Source of the DNA: Pseudomonadota bacterium
GTDB lineage: Bacteria > Pseudomonadota > Alphaproteobacteria > Sphingomonadales > Sphingomonadaceae
DNA: 36,444 nt
Assembly: GCA_963205175.1 (NCBI GenBank)
Contig: CAUJIW010000187.1
Location: forward strand, 1 to 36,444
Direction of reading: 5' to 3'
Of this stretch, positions 7,453 to 14,445 are shown piece after piece. The translations under genes were made by a program, and so were the position numbers. Each line of letters opens with the position of its first letter. Within the stretch, counting starts at the first letter, position 1. The notes beneath the pieces are model-generated. The model saw only the letters and a list, made by a program, of their open reading frames with translations. It was not told the origin of the DNA and searched no databases.

Positions 7453-8763
7453 TCATGGCTCCCAGCGGCGATGCAGCGCAACCGTCGCCAGCAGGATCAA
7501 CCCGAGCATCCCCCAGAACAGAACCGGCAGCGCGACTGCGTTTCCGACCACCAGCCGGGCAGTCAGGCACATGGCAAGAGCAAACGGCACGCCCCAGACT
7601 ACAGCCCTCCACGCAGCACGCAGACGGGAGTCGTCGACGCCGCGGCGGCGCCGCTTGCCAAGCCAGATCGACATGCCGGTAGCGGTGATGACGGTAAGGG
7701 CAAGACCGAACACGGCATAGGCGATCTTGACGCTCAGGCCACCATAGTTTCCGAAGTGCAGATTATAGGTGGACGCCGCGAGCTGCTGCCCGAGCGCGCC
7801 GTCCGACAGGCCGGCCGTGCCGATAAAACGACCGCGCGCGTCATAATCATAAGTCTCGCCGTAGATCAGCCGGAACGGGTGCTCAGCGATGATCTGGACA
7901 TGCTGGCCGACCGTCATCGGGTCATGCAGCACCACATAGATAGGTCGCACATCCGGGAAACGCTGCTGGATATCTTGCAGCGCCGCCGCCACATGCGGCA
8001 GTGCCGCCGGGCGGAGGTCCGGCTTCGCCTCGCCGCCGAAGATCGGCGCGTAGACGGCCTCGATATCACCCTTGTAGAATCCCGCTGCCAATCCATAACC
8101 ATTTACCGAGCCCAGTCCGATCATCGCCCCTGTCAGCGCGATTGCCAGCGTGAAGGGCAATGTCCATACTCCCAGCCGGTTATGCCAGTCGGCCAGCCCG
8201 ACGCCGCCGGCGTCGCGCGCGCGCAGCCGAAACGCATCGCGGAAGATGCGAGGATGTGCCAGCACCCCCGAGATTGACAGCGCCACGATCATCACCCCAA
8301 GCGCACCGACGATTGTCAAGCCGAGCGTCGAGGGCAGATGCAGCCGGTAATGCAAGTCGAGGAGAAACTCCGCCCAGGCGTTTTCCTCAGGTGCCACCAC
8401 CTGTCCGTTCCGGTCGACATGCACCGCCTGATGGTCCGTGGTGACGGTGGTGCGCGGCAGTGCATCGACCGGCAGATGAACATAAAGATGGGTGGTACGC
8501 GCCTGCCCCCGTTCACTGGCCAGTACAGCTGCCACCGCCGCCTGCACGGCGTCGGGCGCAATGGACGACATCTCCGGAGCGTCCGGTTGCTCGAACCGCT
8601 GCCATTCCTCGTAGAACACCGTCAGGGTGCCCGTGAGACAGACCAGATAGAGCAAGGCCGCGGCCAGCAGGCCGATCGCCGAATGCGCTGACAGGGCCTT
8701 GCGGACATGCGGCTGCTTGTCAGGCGCCCCACCCGTCTCCACCGAATCCCGCTCCCCCGTCAT
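7453..8763 (-). CDS. PepSY-associated transmembrane protein (iron uptake operon)
   Basis: A 436-residue inner-membrane protein with a PepSY-TM layout. There is a first helix near 28-50, a periplasmic PepSY-like region, a helix pair around LHYRLHLPSTLGLTIVGALG and further helices around ADWHNRLGVWTLPFTLAIAL, with two more towards the C-terminus. Such proteins are common downstream of siderophore receptors; some act as membrane reductases that release iron from ferric siderophores. His residues in helices (HYRLH, DWHNRLG) would suit haem or electron-transfer chemistry, but the function here is inferred from context. ATG 8763 overlaps the stop of the upstream gene (ATGA). The 3' end abuts an IS3 relic, but the protein appears complete. 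Confidence 0.85.
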   Translation of the reverse strand: MTGERDSVETGGAPDKQPHVRKALSAHSAIGLLAAALLYLVCLTGTLTVFYEEWQRFEQPDAPEMSSIAPDAVQAAVAAVLASERGQARTTHLYVHLPVDALPRTTVTTDHQAVHVDRNGQVVAPEENAWAEFLLDLHYRLHLPSTLGLTIVGALGVMIVALSISGVLAHPRIFRDAFRLRARDAGGVGLADWHNRLGVWTLPFTLAIALTGAMIGLGSVNGYGLAAGFYKGDIEAVYAPIFGGEAKPDLRPAALPHVAAALQDIQQRFPDVRPIYVVLHDPMTVGQHVQIIAEHPFRLIYGETYDYDARGRFIGTAGLSDGALGQQLAASTYNLHFGNYGGLSVKIAYAVFGLALTVITATGMSIWLGKRRRRGVDDSRLRAAWRAVVWGVPFALAMCLTARLVVGNAVALPVLFWGMLGLILLATVALHRRWEP

Positions 8764-9335
8764 GGCAGGCGAGCCATCAGCAGGAGCACCAGACTGCCCA
8801 GGGCGGGCACGCCGAGCAGCGTCAGCTGCCGCTGGCGCACACCCGTCATTAGTAGCGCCACCGCCAGCAATGCCCAGAACAATGGCACCGCGAACAGGGT
8901 CAGGGTGTTGCTATCCGCCTCATGCCAGCCGGCGAGACCGGCCAGACCGCGCCCTGCCAGACCGCCCAGCAACGCCACCACGAAGGCGAGCGGCACCACC
9001 AGCAGGAAAGTGGTCATCCGCCGCATGATATGACGGGGCTCTTGCCGCGGTGCGTGACCGCCCCGCTCCGCGGGCCGACGCGTCTTGCCCGCGGTGGTCG
9101 TCGCGGCGATCAGCAGCAACAGCCCGGCCACGGCCATCGTCACCAGGGAGACCACCGCCAACCCCCAGGCCCCATGCGCGAGGCCGCCACAGCCCAGTCC
9201 CGCCGCCAGCAACGCCCACGCACAAGCAAGAACCGGCCAGGTGCGCATCGGCCGCCCCCAGGCCAGGCGCAGCGCGAGCACGGCGCCGCCCGCCAGAATG
9301 CTGCCTGCCCAGAGCATGGCGAGCGTCCCGGCCAT
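8760..9335 (-). CDS. Six-helix membrane protein of the siderophore operon (DUF3325/DUF3649-like)
   Basis: A 191-residue protein with about six hydrophobic helices (roughly 3-23, 33-53, 56-78, 108-131, 146-165 and 171-189). A polar, Arg-rich loop (~82-106) divides it into two three-helix halves. Its operon position between a siderophore receptor and a PepSY protein is the usual place of the small DUF3649 and DUF3325 membrane proteins, and the two halves look like a fusion of those two. That assignment comes from composition and context, not a clear motif. The ATG at 9335 overlaps the receptor stop by one base (TGATG), which rules out the longer upstream frame. Exact role unknown. Confidence 0.65.
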   Translation of the reverse strand: MAGTLAMLWAGSILAGGAVLALRLAWGRPMRTWPVLACAWALLAAGLGCGGLAHGAWGLAVVSLVTMAVAGLLLLIAATTTAGKTRRPAERGGHAPRQEPRHIMRRMTTFLLVVPLAFVVALLGGLAGRGLAGLAGWHEADSNTLTLFAVPLFWALLAVALLMTGVRQRQLTLLGVPALGSLVLLLMARLP

Positions 9336-11422
9336 CAGAAGCGATATGCCACGGTGGCAAACACGTTGCGATCGGCGCCATTGAAGCAGTCGCCGCGCGC
9401 CAGGCAGGCGGCATAGTACTTCTTGTTGAACAGGTTGGTGGCGTTGATCGACAGCTGCCACTGGCGCCAGGTCAGCTCGGCAAGTGCATCAACCAGGGTG
9501 TAGGATGGCGTCTTCACGCCGTTGGGGTAGGCAGCGCCGTAGGAATAATTGGCCGCGGAATAGCGTATGCCCGCGCCCAGCCGCAGATCAAGATCAGCGG
9601 GCAGCGCGACATTGCGGGTAGCCCAGACGGATGCGTTATGCTTGGGTACGTTATCCAGCTGATGCCCTGCGCCGTCGATCTCGGCCTTGTTGTAGCTGTA
9701 GGCGGCGATGACCTCGAAGCTGCCCGGGAGGCGGCGACTGGCCTCGATCTCGAAACCCTTCGAGGTCAGCGATCCAGCCTGGATCTGCCCGAGCGGATTG
9801 TCCGGGTCATCAATCGGGCGATTGCTCTCCCTGATATGGTAGCCGGCCACCGTGACCAGCGTCATGTCGTCGGGATGGAACTTGATGCCGGCTTCATACT
9901 GGCGACCCTGTTTGGGTTTGAACGGGCTGCCATCGCTGGTGGTGCCGGAGATCGGATCGAAAGACTCGGTGTAGCTGACGAAGGGCGATACGCCCTTGAC
10001 CAGCTCGGCGATCACGCCAGCGCGGAACGTGGTCGCTCTTGCCTTTTCCACGGCGCTGCCTTGCGCGTGGGTACGGACATGGTCGCGGCGCGCGCCAACC
10101 ACCACCGAGGCGCGGTCCCACAGCCGGATCTGGTCCTGGACATAGATACCGACCTGACGCTGCCGGGTATCCTCGTGGCTCAGCGGGTACATGTCGGGCA
10201 GGCCGCCGCCCCAGTCGGAGATCGCGTCATAATCGATGTCGTAGAGATCGATGACCTCGTAGCCAAATCCCCCGGTTTTCCGCACCCGGTTCCAGCTGTA
10301 GTCGATGCCGGCCAACACAACGTGCCGGATGTTGTCACCAGTCCTGAAGTCGAACCGCAGGTTGTTGTCGGTCGAGAACACGTTCATGCGAGCGTAGCTG
10401 CCGTCAGCATAGAGGCCGATGATCCGCTGGTCCTCGTCGAGGAAGGGATTGGTCGGATTGCTGTAATTGTTGGGATAATGCGTGAAATAGGTCAGGTTGC
10501 TGTCGATGTAGCGCGCCTTCAGGCTGAGACTGACCTGATCGCCCAACCGGTGATCGACGATCGCCGTGCCTTGCAGCAGCCGACCATCGTAACGATCCCA
10601 GCCTGGCTTGCCGATGAACTGGTCGTGATCGAGCTGACCATTGGGATTGTCATAAAGCGTACCGACAAGCGGCAGGAACTGCGCCGTCGAGCCGCCATCG
10701 TCTTCCTGATAGAGGCCGATGAGCGTGATGGAGGTGTCACCGCCCGGCCTCCAGGTGATTGACGGCGCGATCATTACCCGATCATCGGAAACATGATCTG
10801 TCTGGGTGTCGGCGTCACGCATGCGCACCACAAGCCGGCCAGCCAGTCCTTCCGCCAGTGCCCCCGTGACGTCGCCCAGCATCTCCTTGCGATCAAATGA
10901 GCCGTAGCGGATCGCCAGTTCGCCGGAAGCCTCGAATTCAGGCATCTTGGACACCATGTTGACCAGTCCGCCGATCGAGCCCGATCCGAACAGCACCGAT
11001 GCCGGACCACGCACCAACTCGACTTGCGAAAAATTGTAGGGATCGGAGCGGATACTCGCGTAGTAGCTGAACAGATCCCGCATGCCGTCGCGAAACTGCA
11101 GCACATCAATGCCCCGCACGAAAGCGCCATCGACCCGGCTGTCGGGTCCATAGCTGTTGGCTTGCACGCCCGCGAGATAGCGTAGCGTATCGGCCACCGA
11201 GATCGCACCCTGCGCCAAATAGAGGTCGTCGGTCACGATACTGATGGCTTGCGGCGCCTCGATCGCCGGCGTGTCAGTCTTGGTCGCCGCGCCGCTGGTC
11301 TGACGGGCCGCCGTGACCACGATCTCGGAGCGCTGGGTCATCGCGACGTCCGCATCTTCCGCCTGCACGGGTAAAGGCCAGATCACACTTCCCGCAAGCA
11401 GGACCCGCTTCAGGTTCTTCAT
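9335..11422 (-). CDS. TonB-dependent siderophore receptor (ferrichrome/FhuA-FoxA type)
   Basis: A 695-residue outer-membrane receptor that imports ferric siderophores using TonB energy. It has a signal peptide (1-~21, ending VQA), a TonB-box-like stretch (EIVVTAAR) and a plug domain with the family motifs QAISIVTDD, RGIDVLQFRDGMRD and QVELVRGPASVLFGSGSIGGLVNMVSK in sequence. A 22-strand barrel follows, ending VAYRF. The C-terminal CLARGDCFNG resembles the paired cysteines in the last loop of FhuA/FoxA-like receptors, so a hydroxamate siderophore is the best guess. ATG 11422 is chosen because AAGGGGAG (11436-11429) is 6 bases upstream; a TTG at 11428 is less likely. It leads an operon with the two membrane proteins behind it. 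Confidence 0.92.
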   Translation of the reverse strand: MKNLKRVLLAGSVIWPLPVQAEDADVAMTQRSEIVVTAARQTSGAATKTDTPAIEAPQAISIVTDDLYLAQGAISVADTLRYLAGVQANSYGPDSRVDGAFVRGIDVLQFRDGMRDLFSYYASIRSDPYNFSQVELVRGPASVLFGSGSIGGLVNMVSKMPEFEASGELAIRYGSFDRKEMLGDVTGALAEGLAGRLVVRMRDADTQTDHVSDDRVMIAPSITWRPGGDTSITLIGLYQEDDGGSTAQFLPLVGTLYDNPNGQLDHDQFIGKPGWDRYDGRLLQGTAIVDHRLGDQVSLSLKARYIDSNLTYFTHYPNNYSNPTNPFLDEDQRIIGLYADGSYARMNVFSTDNNLRFDFRTGDNIRHVVLAGIDYSWNRVRKTGGFGYEVIDLYDIDYDAISDWGGGLPDMYPLSHEDTRQRQVGIYVQDQIRLWDRASVVVGARRDHVRTHAQGSAVEKARATTFRAGVIAELVKGVSPFVSYTESFDPISGTTSDGSPFKPKQGRQYEAGIKFHPDDMTLVTVAGYHIRESNRPIDDPDNPLGQIQAGSLTSKGFEIEASRRLPGSFEVIAAYSYNKAEIDGAGHQLDNVPKHNASVWATRNVALPADLDLRLGAGIRYSAANYSYGAAYPNGVKTPSYTLVDALAELTWRQWQLSINATNLFNKKYYAACLARGDCFNGADRNVFATVAYRF

Positions 11423-11477
11423 GGTCAACTCCCCTTAGCCACGCGGCCCTGCAACGGACGGCGCGCGGGCAGAACAA

Positions 11478-11496
11478 CTAATGCGACGCACTCTCA
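11478..11496. promoter_or_regulatory. Fur-box-like inverted repeat of the siderophore operon
   Basis: AATGCGA (11478-11484), five bases, then TCTCATT (11490-11496): 6 of 7 positions pair. On the minus strand it falls between a TTGCAA -35 and a weak TAGTTG -10, about 55 bases before the receptor start. This is the expected position for iron-dependent repression. The match to the Fur consensus is partial. Confidence 0.5.
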
Positions 11497-11609
11497 TTTG
11501 CAAACTCTTTCTTGACTGGCGATGCCGGCGCAGACCACGCGTCTCCGGTCCATTCATTCAGGCAATTCGCCGTCCCCCATCGCAGCATTGCCCGGGACGC
11601 TGCCCGCCT

Positions 11610-11753
11610 GCCCAGGGAGCAGGTGACGCCAATGTCGGCCATGAGCCGGTGGAACTGCTCGCTGACATACTGACGGACTTGGTCCGAGTGGTCAGGCGAC
11701 GCATCCGGCTCGCGAGGCGGCCAGATCGCCATGACGGCGGCGACGCGCTCGCC
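11610..11753 (-). pseudogene. IS3 OrfB transposase, internal remnant
   Basis: The translated minus strand contains AAVMAIWPPREPDASPDHSD followed by QYVSEQFHRLMADIGVTCSL. This matches the segment around the second catalytic Asp of IS3 OrfB (family pattern MAxWRRxKPxALLHHSDxGSQYTSEQFQRLMADxGVTCSMS). The first His of HHSD is lost, and downstream the frame dissolves (no WDNAAMES). The surrounding open frame spans 11478-11885 but shows no other homology. It is a fossil from a different IS3 subgroup than the relic at 7009. Confidence 0.7.
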
Positions 11754-11921
11754 GCCAACCAGGTTTGCGTGAGCAGGGCGGAACGTCACACCCCGCCCGG
11801 ACGGTGGTGTCGTCGTCATGACGGCGCACGCCGCGACCATTGCCACCGACGTCCACGACAGCGACCCGCACCGACACCCGATCATGTCGAGAGGGCTTGC
11901 GTCGGTACTGAAACTGCCACA

Positions 11922-11944
11922 TTAAATAACTACACGAGATTTAA
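11922..11944. promoter_or_regulatory. Perfect 6-bp inverted repeat before the PLC gene, candidate ROK operator
   Basis: TTAAAT, 11 bases, then ATTTAA. It is centred about 40 bp before the PLC start in an AT-rich patch. The same half-site and spacing occur at 14303-14325 between the ROK regulator and the receptor gene. The link to the ROK protein is inferred. Confidence 0.5.
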
Positions 11945-11971
11945 CAGCCGCCCCGCAGGACATTTTCAATC

Positions 11972-13132
11972 ATGATTCAGACCTTGCGCACGCTGGTTAC
12001 GCCATTGGCCGCCAGCCTGCTGATCGCCACCGCCCCCGCCGGCAATGACCCCGATGCCGTTCGCTTGAATGATCTTCAGTTCATCGGCGTCCACAACGCC
12101 TACCACATCGAACCGGACCGTGCGGTGTTCGCGGCAATGCACGCGAGCGGCTACCACGAAAGCGCATCGTGGCCGGCCGAGCGGCTGACACGGGCTCTCG
12201 CCTATACGCACGACCCGCTCGACGTTCAGCTCGACCGCGGCGTGCGGGTGCTCGAACTCGACCTCCACGACGATCCCGCCGGGGGCCGCTTCGCGCAACC
12301 GGGCGCGCTGGTCTTTTCCGGGACACCGCCTGCCCACGCGCCGGCACCCGTCGATCCCGAAGGGGACCTGAGCCGCCCGGGCTTCAAGGTCTTCCATGCC
12401 GCCGATATCGACGTCCGCAGTCGCTGCCTGCGGTTCGTCCGCTGCCTGGAGACAATCCACGACTGGTCGCGCGCGCATCCCGGCCATCTGCCGATCTTCA
12501 TTCAGCTCGAAACGAAGGAAGGCATTCGCCCGGCGATCGGCGGCCGTTACACGCCCACCGCGTCCACGCCATTCGACCAAGACTCCTGGCGGCGCCTGCA
12601 TGCCGAGATCCGCACTGTCTTCAACGAAGACGACCTGCTGCTTCCGCGCGATGTCCAGGGCCGATTTCCCAGCGTCAACGCCGCCGTGCGAACGGTGGGC
12701 TGGCCGACACTGGCATCATCGCGCGGGCGCATCGTGTTTCTCCTGCTCGACGACGTCGCCAGGCAGGACGCCTACGCCGCGTTTGTCGGCGAGGCCGGTG
12801 AGACGCCCCTGATCTTCGTCGCGAGAGACGAGCATGATCCACTGACGGCGTGGCTGATACGCCCCTCCCCCAAGACCGGAGACATCGAGCGCCTGATTCG
12901 CAGCGGCTTCCTCGTCTACACGCGGGCCGACGCCCATACCGAGCAGGCGCGGCACACTGACTATCGTCGCGCCCAACGAGCATTCGCCAGCGGCGCCCAG
13001 TTCATCGCCACGGATTTCCCCGTCCCCGATCCGCGTTATGGCCCCTATCAGGCGCGTTTCGACACAACCGGCAACCCTTACGTCCGCTGCAACCCCGTGC
13101 GCACCGACCGCGACTGCACCGCAGGCGACTAG
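11972..13132 (+). CDS. Secreted Ca-dependent PI-PLC-like phosphodiesterase
   Basis: A 386-residue protein of the PLC-like phosphodiesterase TIM-barrel superfamily, closest in style to the calcium-dependent bacterial PI-PLC of Streptomyces (SaPLC1 type). Visible active-site elements are His41 in GVHNAYH, Glu95/Asp97 in VLELDLHDD (metal ligands), the second catalytic His142 in KVFHAADID, and Glu180 in IQLETKEG. A signal peptide (~1-23) predicts export. The enzyme would cleave a phosphodiester in phosphatidylinositol or a related inositol- or glycerol-phosphate compound. ATG 11972 follows a weak AGGA. Its stop shares four bases (CTAG) with the stop of the convergent ROK gene. Together with the glycerophosphodiesterase and TonB receptor beyond it, it suggests phosphodiester scavenging; the true substrate is unknown. 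Confidence 0.83.
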   Translation: MIQTLRTLVTPLAASLLIATAPAGNDPDAVRLNDLQFIGVHNAYHIEPDRAVFAAMHASGYHESASWPAERLTRALAYTHDPLDVQLDRGVRVLELDLHDDPAGGRFAQPGALVFSGTPPAHAPAPVDPEGDLSRPGFKVFHAADIDVRSRCLRFVRCLETIHDWSRAHPGHLPIFIQLETKEGIRPAIGGRYTPTASTPFDQDSWRRLHAEIRTVFNEDDLLLPRDVQGRFPSVNAAVRTVGWPTLASSRGRIVFLLLDDVARQDAYAAFVGEAGETPLIFVARDEHDPLTAWLIRPSPKTGDIERLIRSGFLVYTRADAHTEQARHTDYRRAQRAFASGAQFIATDFPVPDPRYGPYQARFDTTGNPYVRCNPVRTDRDCTAGD

Positions 13133-14244
13133 TCGTCCACAGCGAGATAGCGCTGGTACAGCGATACCGCCGCGGCGCCGACGACGCCGGCGGCCGGTCC
13201 CAGCGACGAGGCGAACACGCGCGGACGCGGCAGTAGCACCCCTTCGTTGCAGAAGCTGTCGTCGTCCACTCGGGCAACGATCTCCTGCAGAATATGGTGT
13301 GGCAGCCGCCCGCCGATGATGACGGCTTCCGGATCGAGGATTCGGGCGGTGATCCACAATCCGTGACGGAGCTGGGCTGCGGCTCGGCTGATCCAGGCCT
13401 TGAGTGGCGGGCAGGTCTGCGGCCGCAGCGCTTCAAGACCGGAGAAATCATGGATGTCGATGCCACTCGCACACAGCGTCGCCAGCAGATCCTGGCCCGA
13501 GGGCCGCGGCCCGTCGTTGGGAAACTGGACGCCGATCAGACCTGCGTTGCCACGTGCGCCGCGATACAGACGCCCGTTGATGACCAGACCGCCGCCGATG
13601 CCGTGGCCGATATGGGCGAAGAAGAAGTGGTTGATGGTCTGGCCGATCCCGAGCAGACGTTCGCCCAGCGCCGCCGTCGCGGCATCATTCTCGACATAGA
13701 CGCGTTCCTTGACGTGCGCCTGCAGTTCGGCCTGCAGGTCGTCACCGCGAAAGCCGGGAAACAGCACGTGGGCATTCAGCCGCTTGCGGTCGGAAATGAA
13801 GTCACCCGGCAGCGCGAAACCGACACCCACCAGCCGGGACCGATCGATGCCGGCAACCTTTACCAGTCCGTCGATCGCCTCGCTCGTCGCCAGCGCCAGA
13901 GCCCGTGGCGTATCAACTTCCGCGCCGAGCCCGATCTGCGCCACGACCTGCCCTGCCAGATCGATCAGCCCGACCTGGGCGACATGCCTTGAGAAATAGA
14001 CGCCGGCGGCATAGGCGGCATCGGCCCGGATGGTCAGCGGACGCGAAGGTTGGCCTCGCCCGCCGTTGCGCAGCACGCCCTCCGCCAAGAGACCCATGTC
14101 CATCAGCTCCTTGATGATGCGGGTGACTGACATGGTCGACAAGCCCACGCGCGGCCCGATGTCCACGCGTGCAATTGGCTGATGACGCCAGACAAGGTCC
14201 AGCACCCGGCGCTGGGTTGGGTTGAGCTCGGCGTCTGGGATCAT
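13129..14244 (-). CDS. ROK-family transcriptional regulator
   Basis: A 371-residue protein. Residues ~7-70 form a winged helix-turn-helix (TQRRVLDLVWRHQPIARVDI, then GLSTMSVTRIIKELMDMGLL), followed by a ROK sugar-kinase-like domain (~75-371) containing GHGIGGGLVINGRLYRGARG. The ATP-binding DxGxT motif is absent (the position reads GVYFSRH). The zinc-binding CxCGxxGCxE motif of XylR/NagC-type ROK proteins is also absent, so it should be a ligand-responsive repressor with no kinase activity. ATG 14244 is preceded by AGGAAGGA. It is divergent from the large TonB receptor and convergent with the PLC gene, so both are likely targets, with a sugar or polyol product as inducer (inference). Confidence 0.88.
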   Translation of the reverse strand: MIPDAELNPTQRRVLDLVWRHQPIARVDIGPRVGLSTMSVTRIIKELMDMGLLAEGVLRNGGRGQPSRPLTIRADAAYAAGVYFSRHVAQVGLIDLAGQVVAQIGLGAEVDTPRALALATSEAIDGLVKVAGIDRSRLVGVGFALPGDFISDRKRLNAHVLFPGFRGDDLQAELQAHVKERVYVENDAATAALGERLLGIGQTINHFFFAHIGHGIGGGLVINGRLYRGARGNAGLIGVQFPNDGPRPSGQDLLATLCASGIDIHDFSGLEALRPQTCPPLKAWISRAAAQLRHGLWITARILDPEAVIIGGRLPHHILQEIVARVDDDSFCNEGVLLPRPRVFASSLGPAAGVVGAAAVSLYQRYLAVDD

Positions 14245-14302
14245 GCGCGGTCCTTCCTGTCGCTCCTCTAATAGCTAACGTCGCGCACTGCGCCAGCGAA
14301 TA

Positions 14303-14325
14303 TTAAATCACGTTATGTTATTAAA
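14303..14325. promoter_or_regulatory. Candidate ROK operator in the divergent region
   Basis: TTAAAT (14303-14308), 11 bases, then ATTAAA (14320-14325): the same left half-site and spacing as at 11922-11944. It lies in the only AT-rich patch between the ROK gene and the receptor gene, so binding could control both directions. Confidence 0.45.
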
Positions 14326-14355
14326 AATGTCACATTGACCCCGTAAGGAGGTCCC

Positions 14356-14445
14356 ATGGCCAGGCCGGGCGGCCGGGCATATCGACCATTCAGGATAAAT
14401 GCGGGGCCATTATGGAACAGGGTGAGATTGAGCGTCGTCGCGTGA
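14356..14445 (+). CDS. Possible 29-codon leader peptide before the TonB receptor
   Basis: A perfect AAGGAGG (14345-14351) precedes ATG 14356, which opens a 29-codon frame beginning MARPGGRAYRPF and stopping at TGA 14443-14445. It overlaps the annotated receptor start (14412) in another frame and stops 11 bases before the in-frame receptor ATG at 14457. It has the best ribosome binding site in the region, while the receptor has almost none. It could provide translational coupling or attenuation. No conserved function is recognisable. Confidence 0.4.
   Translation: MARPGGRAYRPFRINAGPLWNRVRLSVVA

Noticed and set aside
9050..10762. A long plus-strand open frame (570 codons) inside the siderophore receptor region
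   Set aside because: It is antisense to a clear TonB receptor and a membrane protein, has no domain signal, and reflects high GC content. The same holds for the long antisense frame at 25919-27784.
11478..11885. A 135-residue secreted protein upstream of the siderophore receptor
   Set aside because: Its only recognisable part is the HHSD-to-GVTCS segment of an IS3 OrfB. The rest is low-complexity read-through, so I treat it as a fossil.
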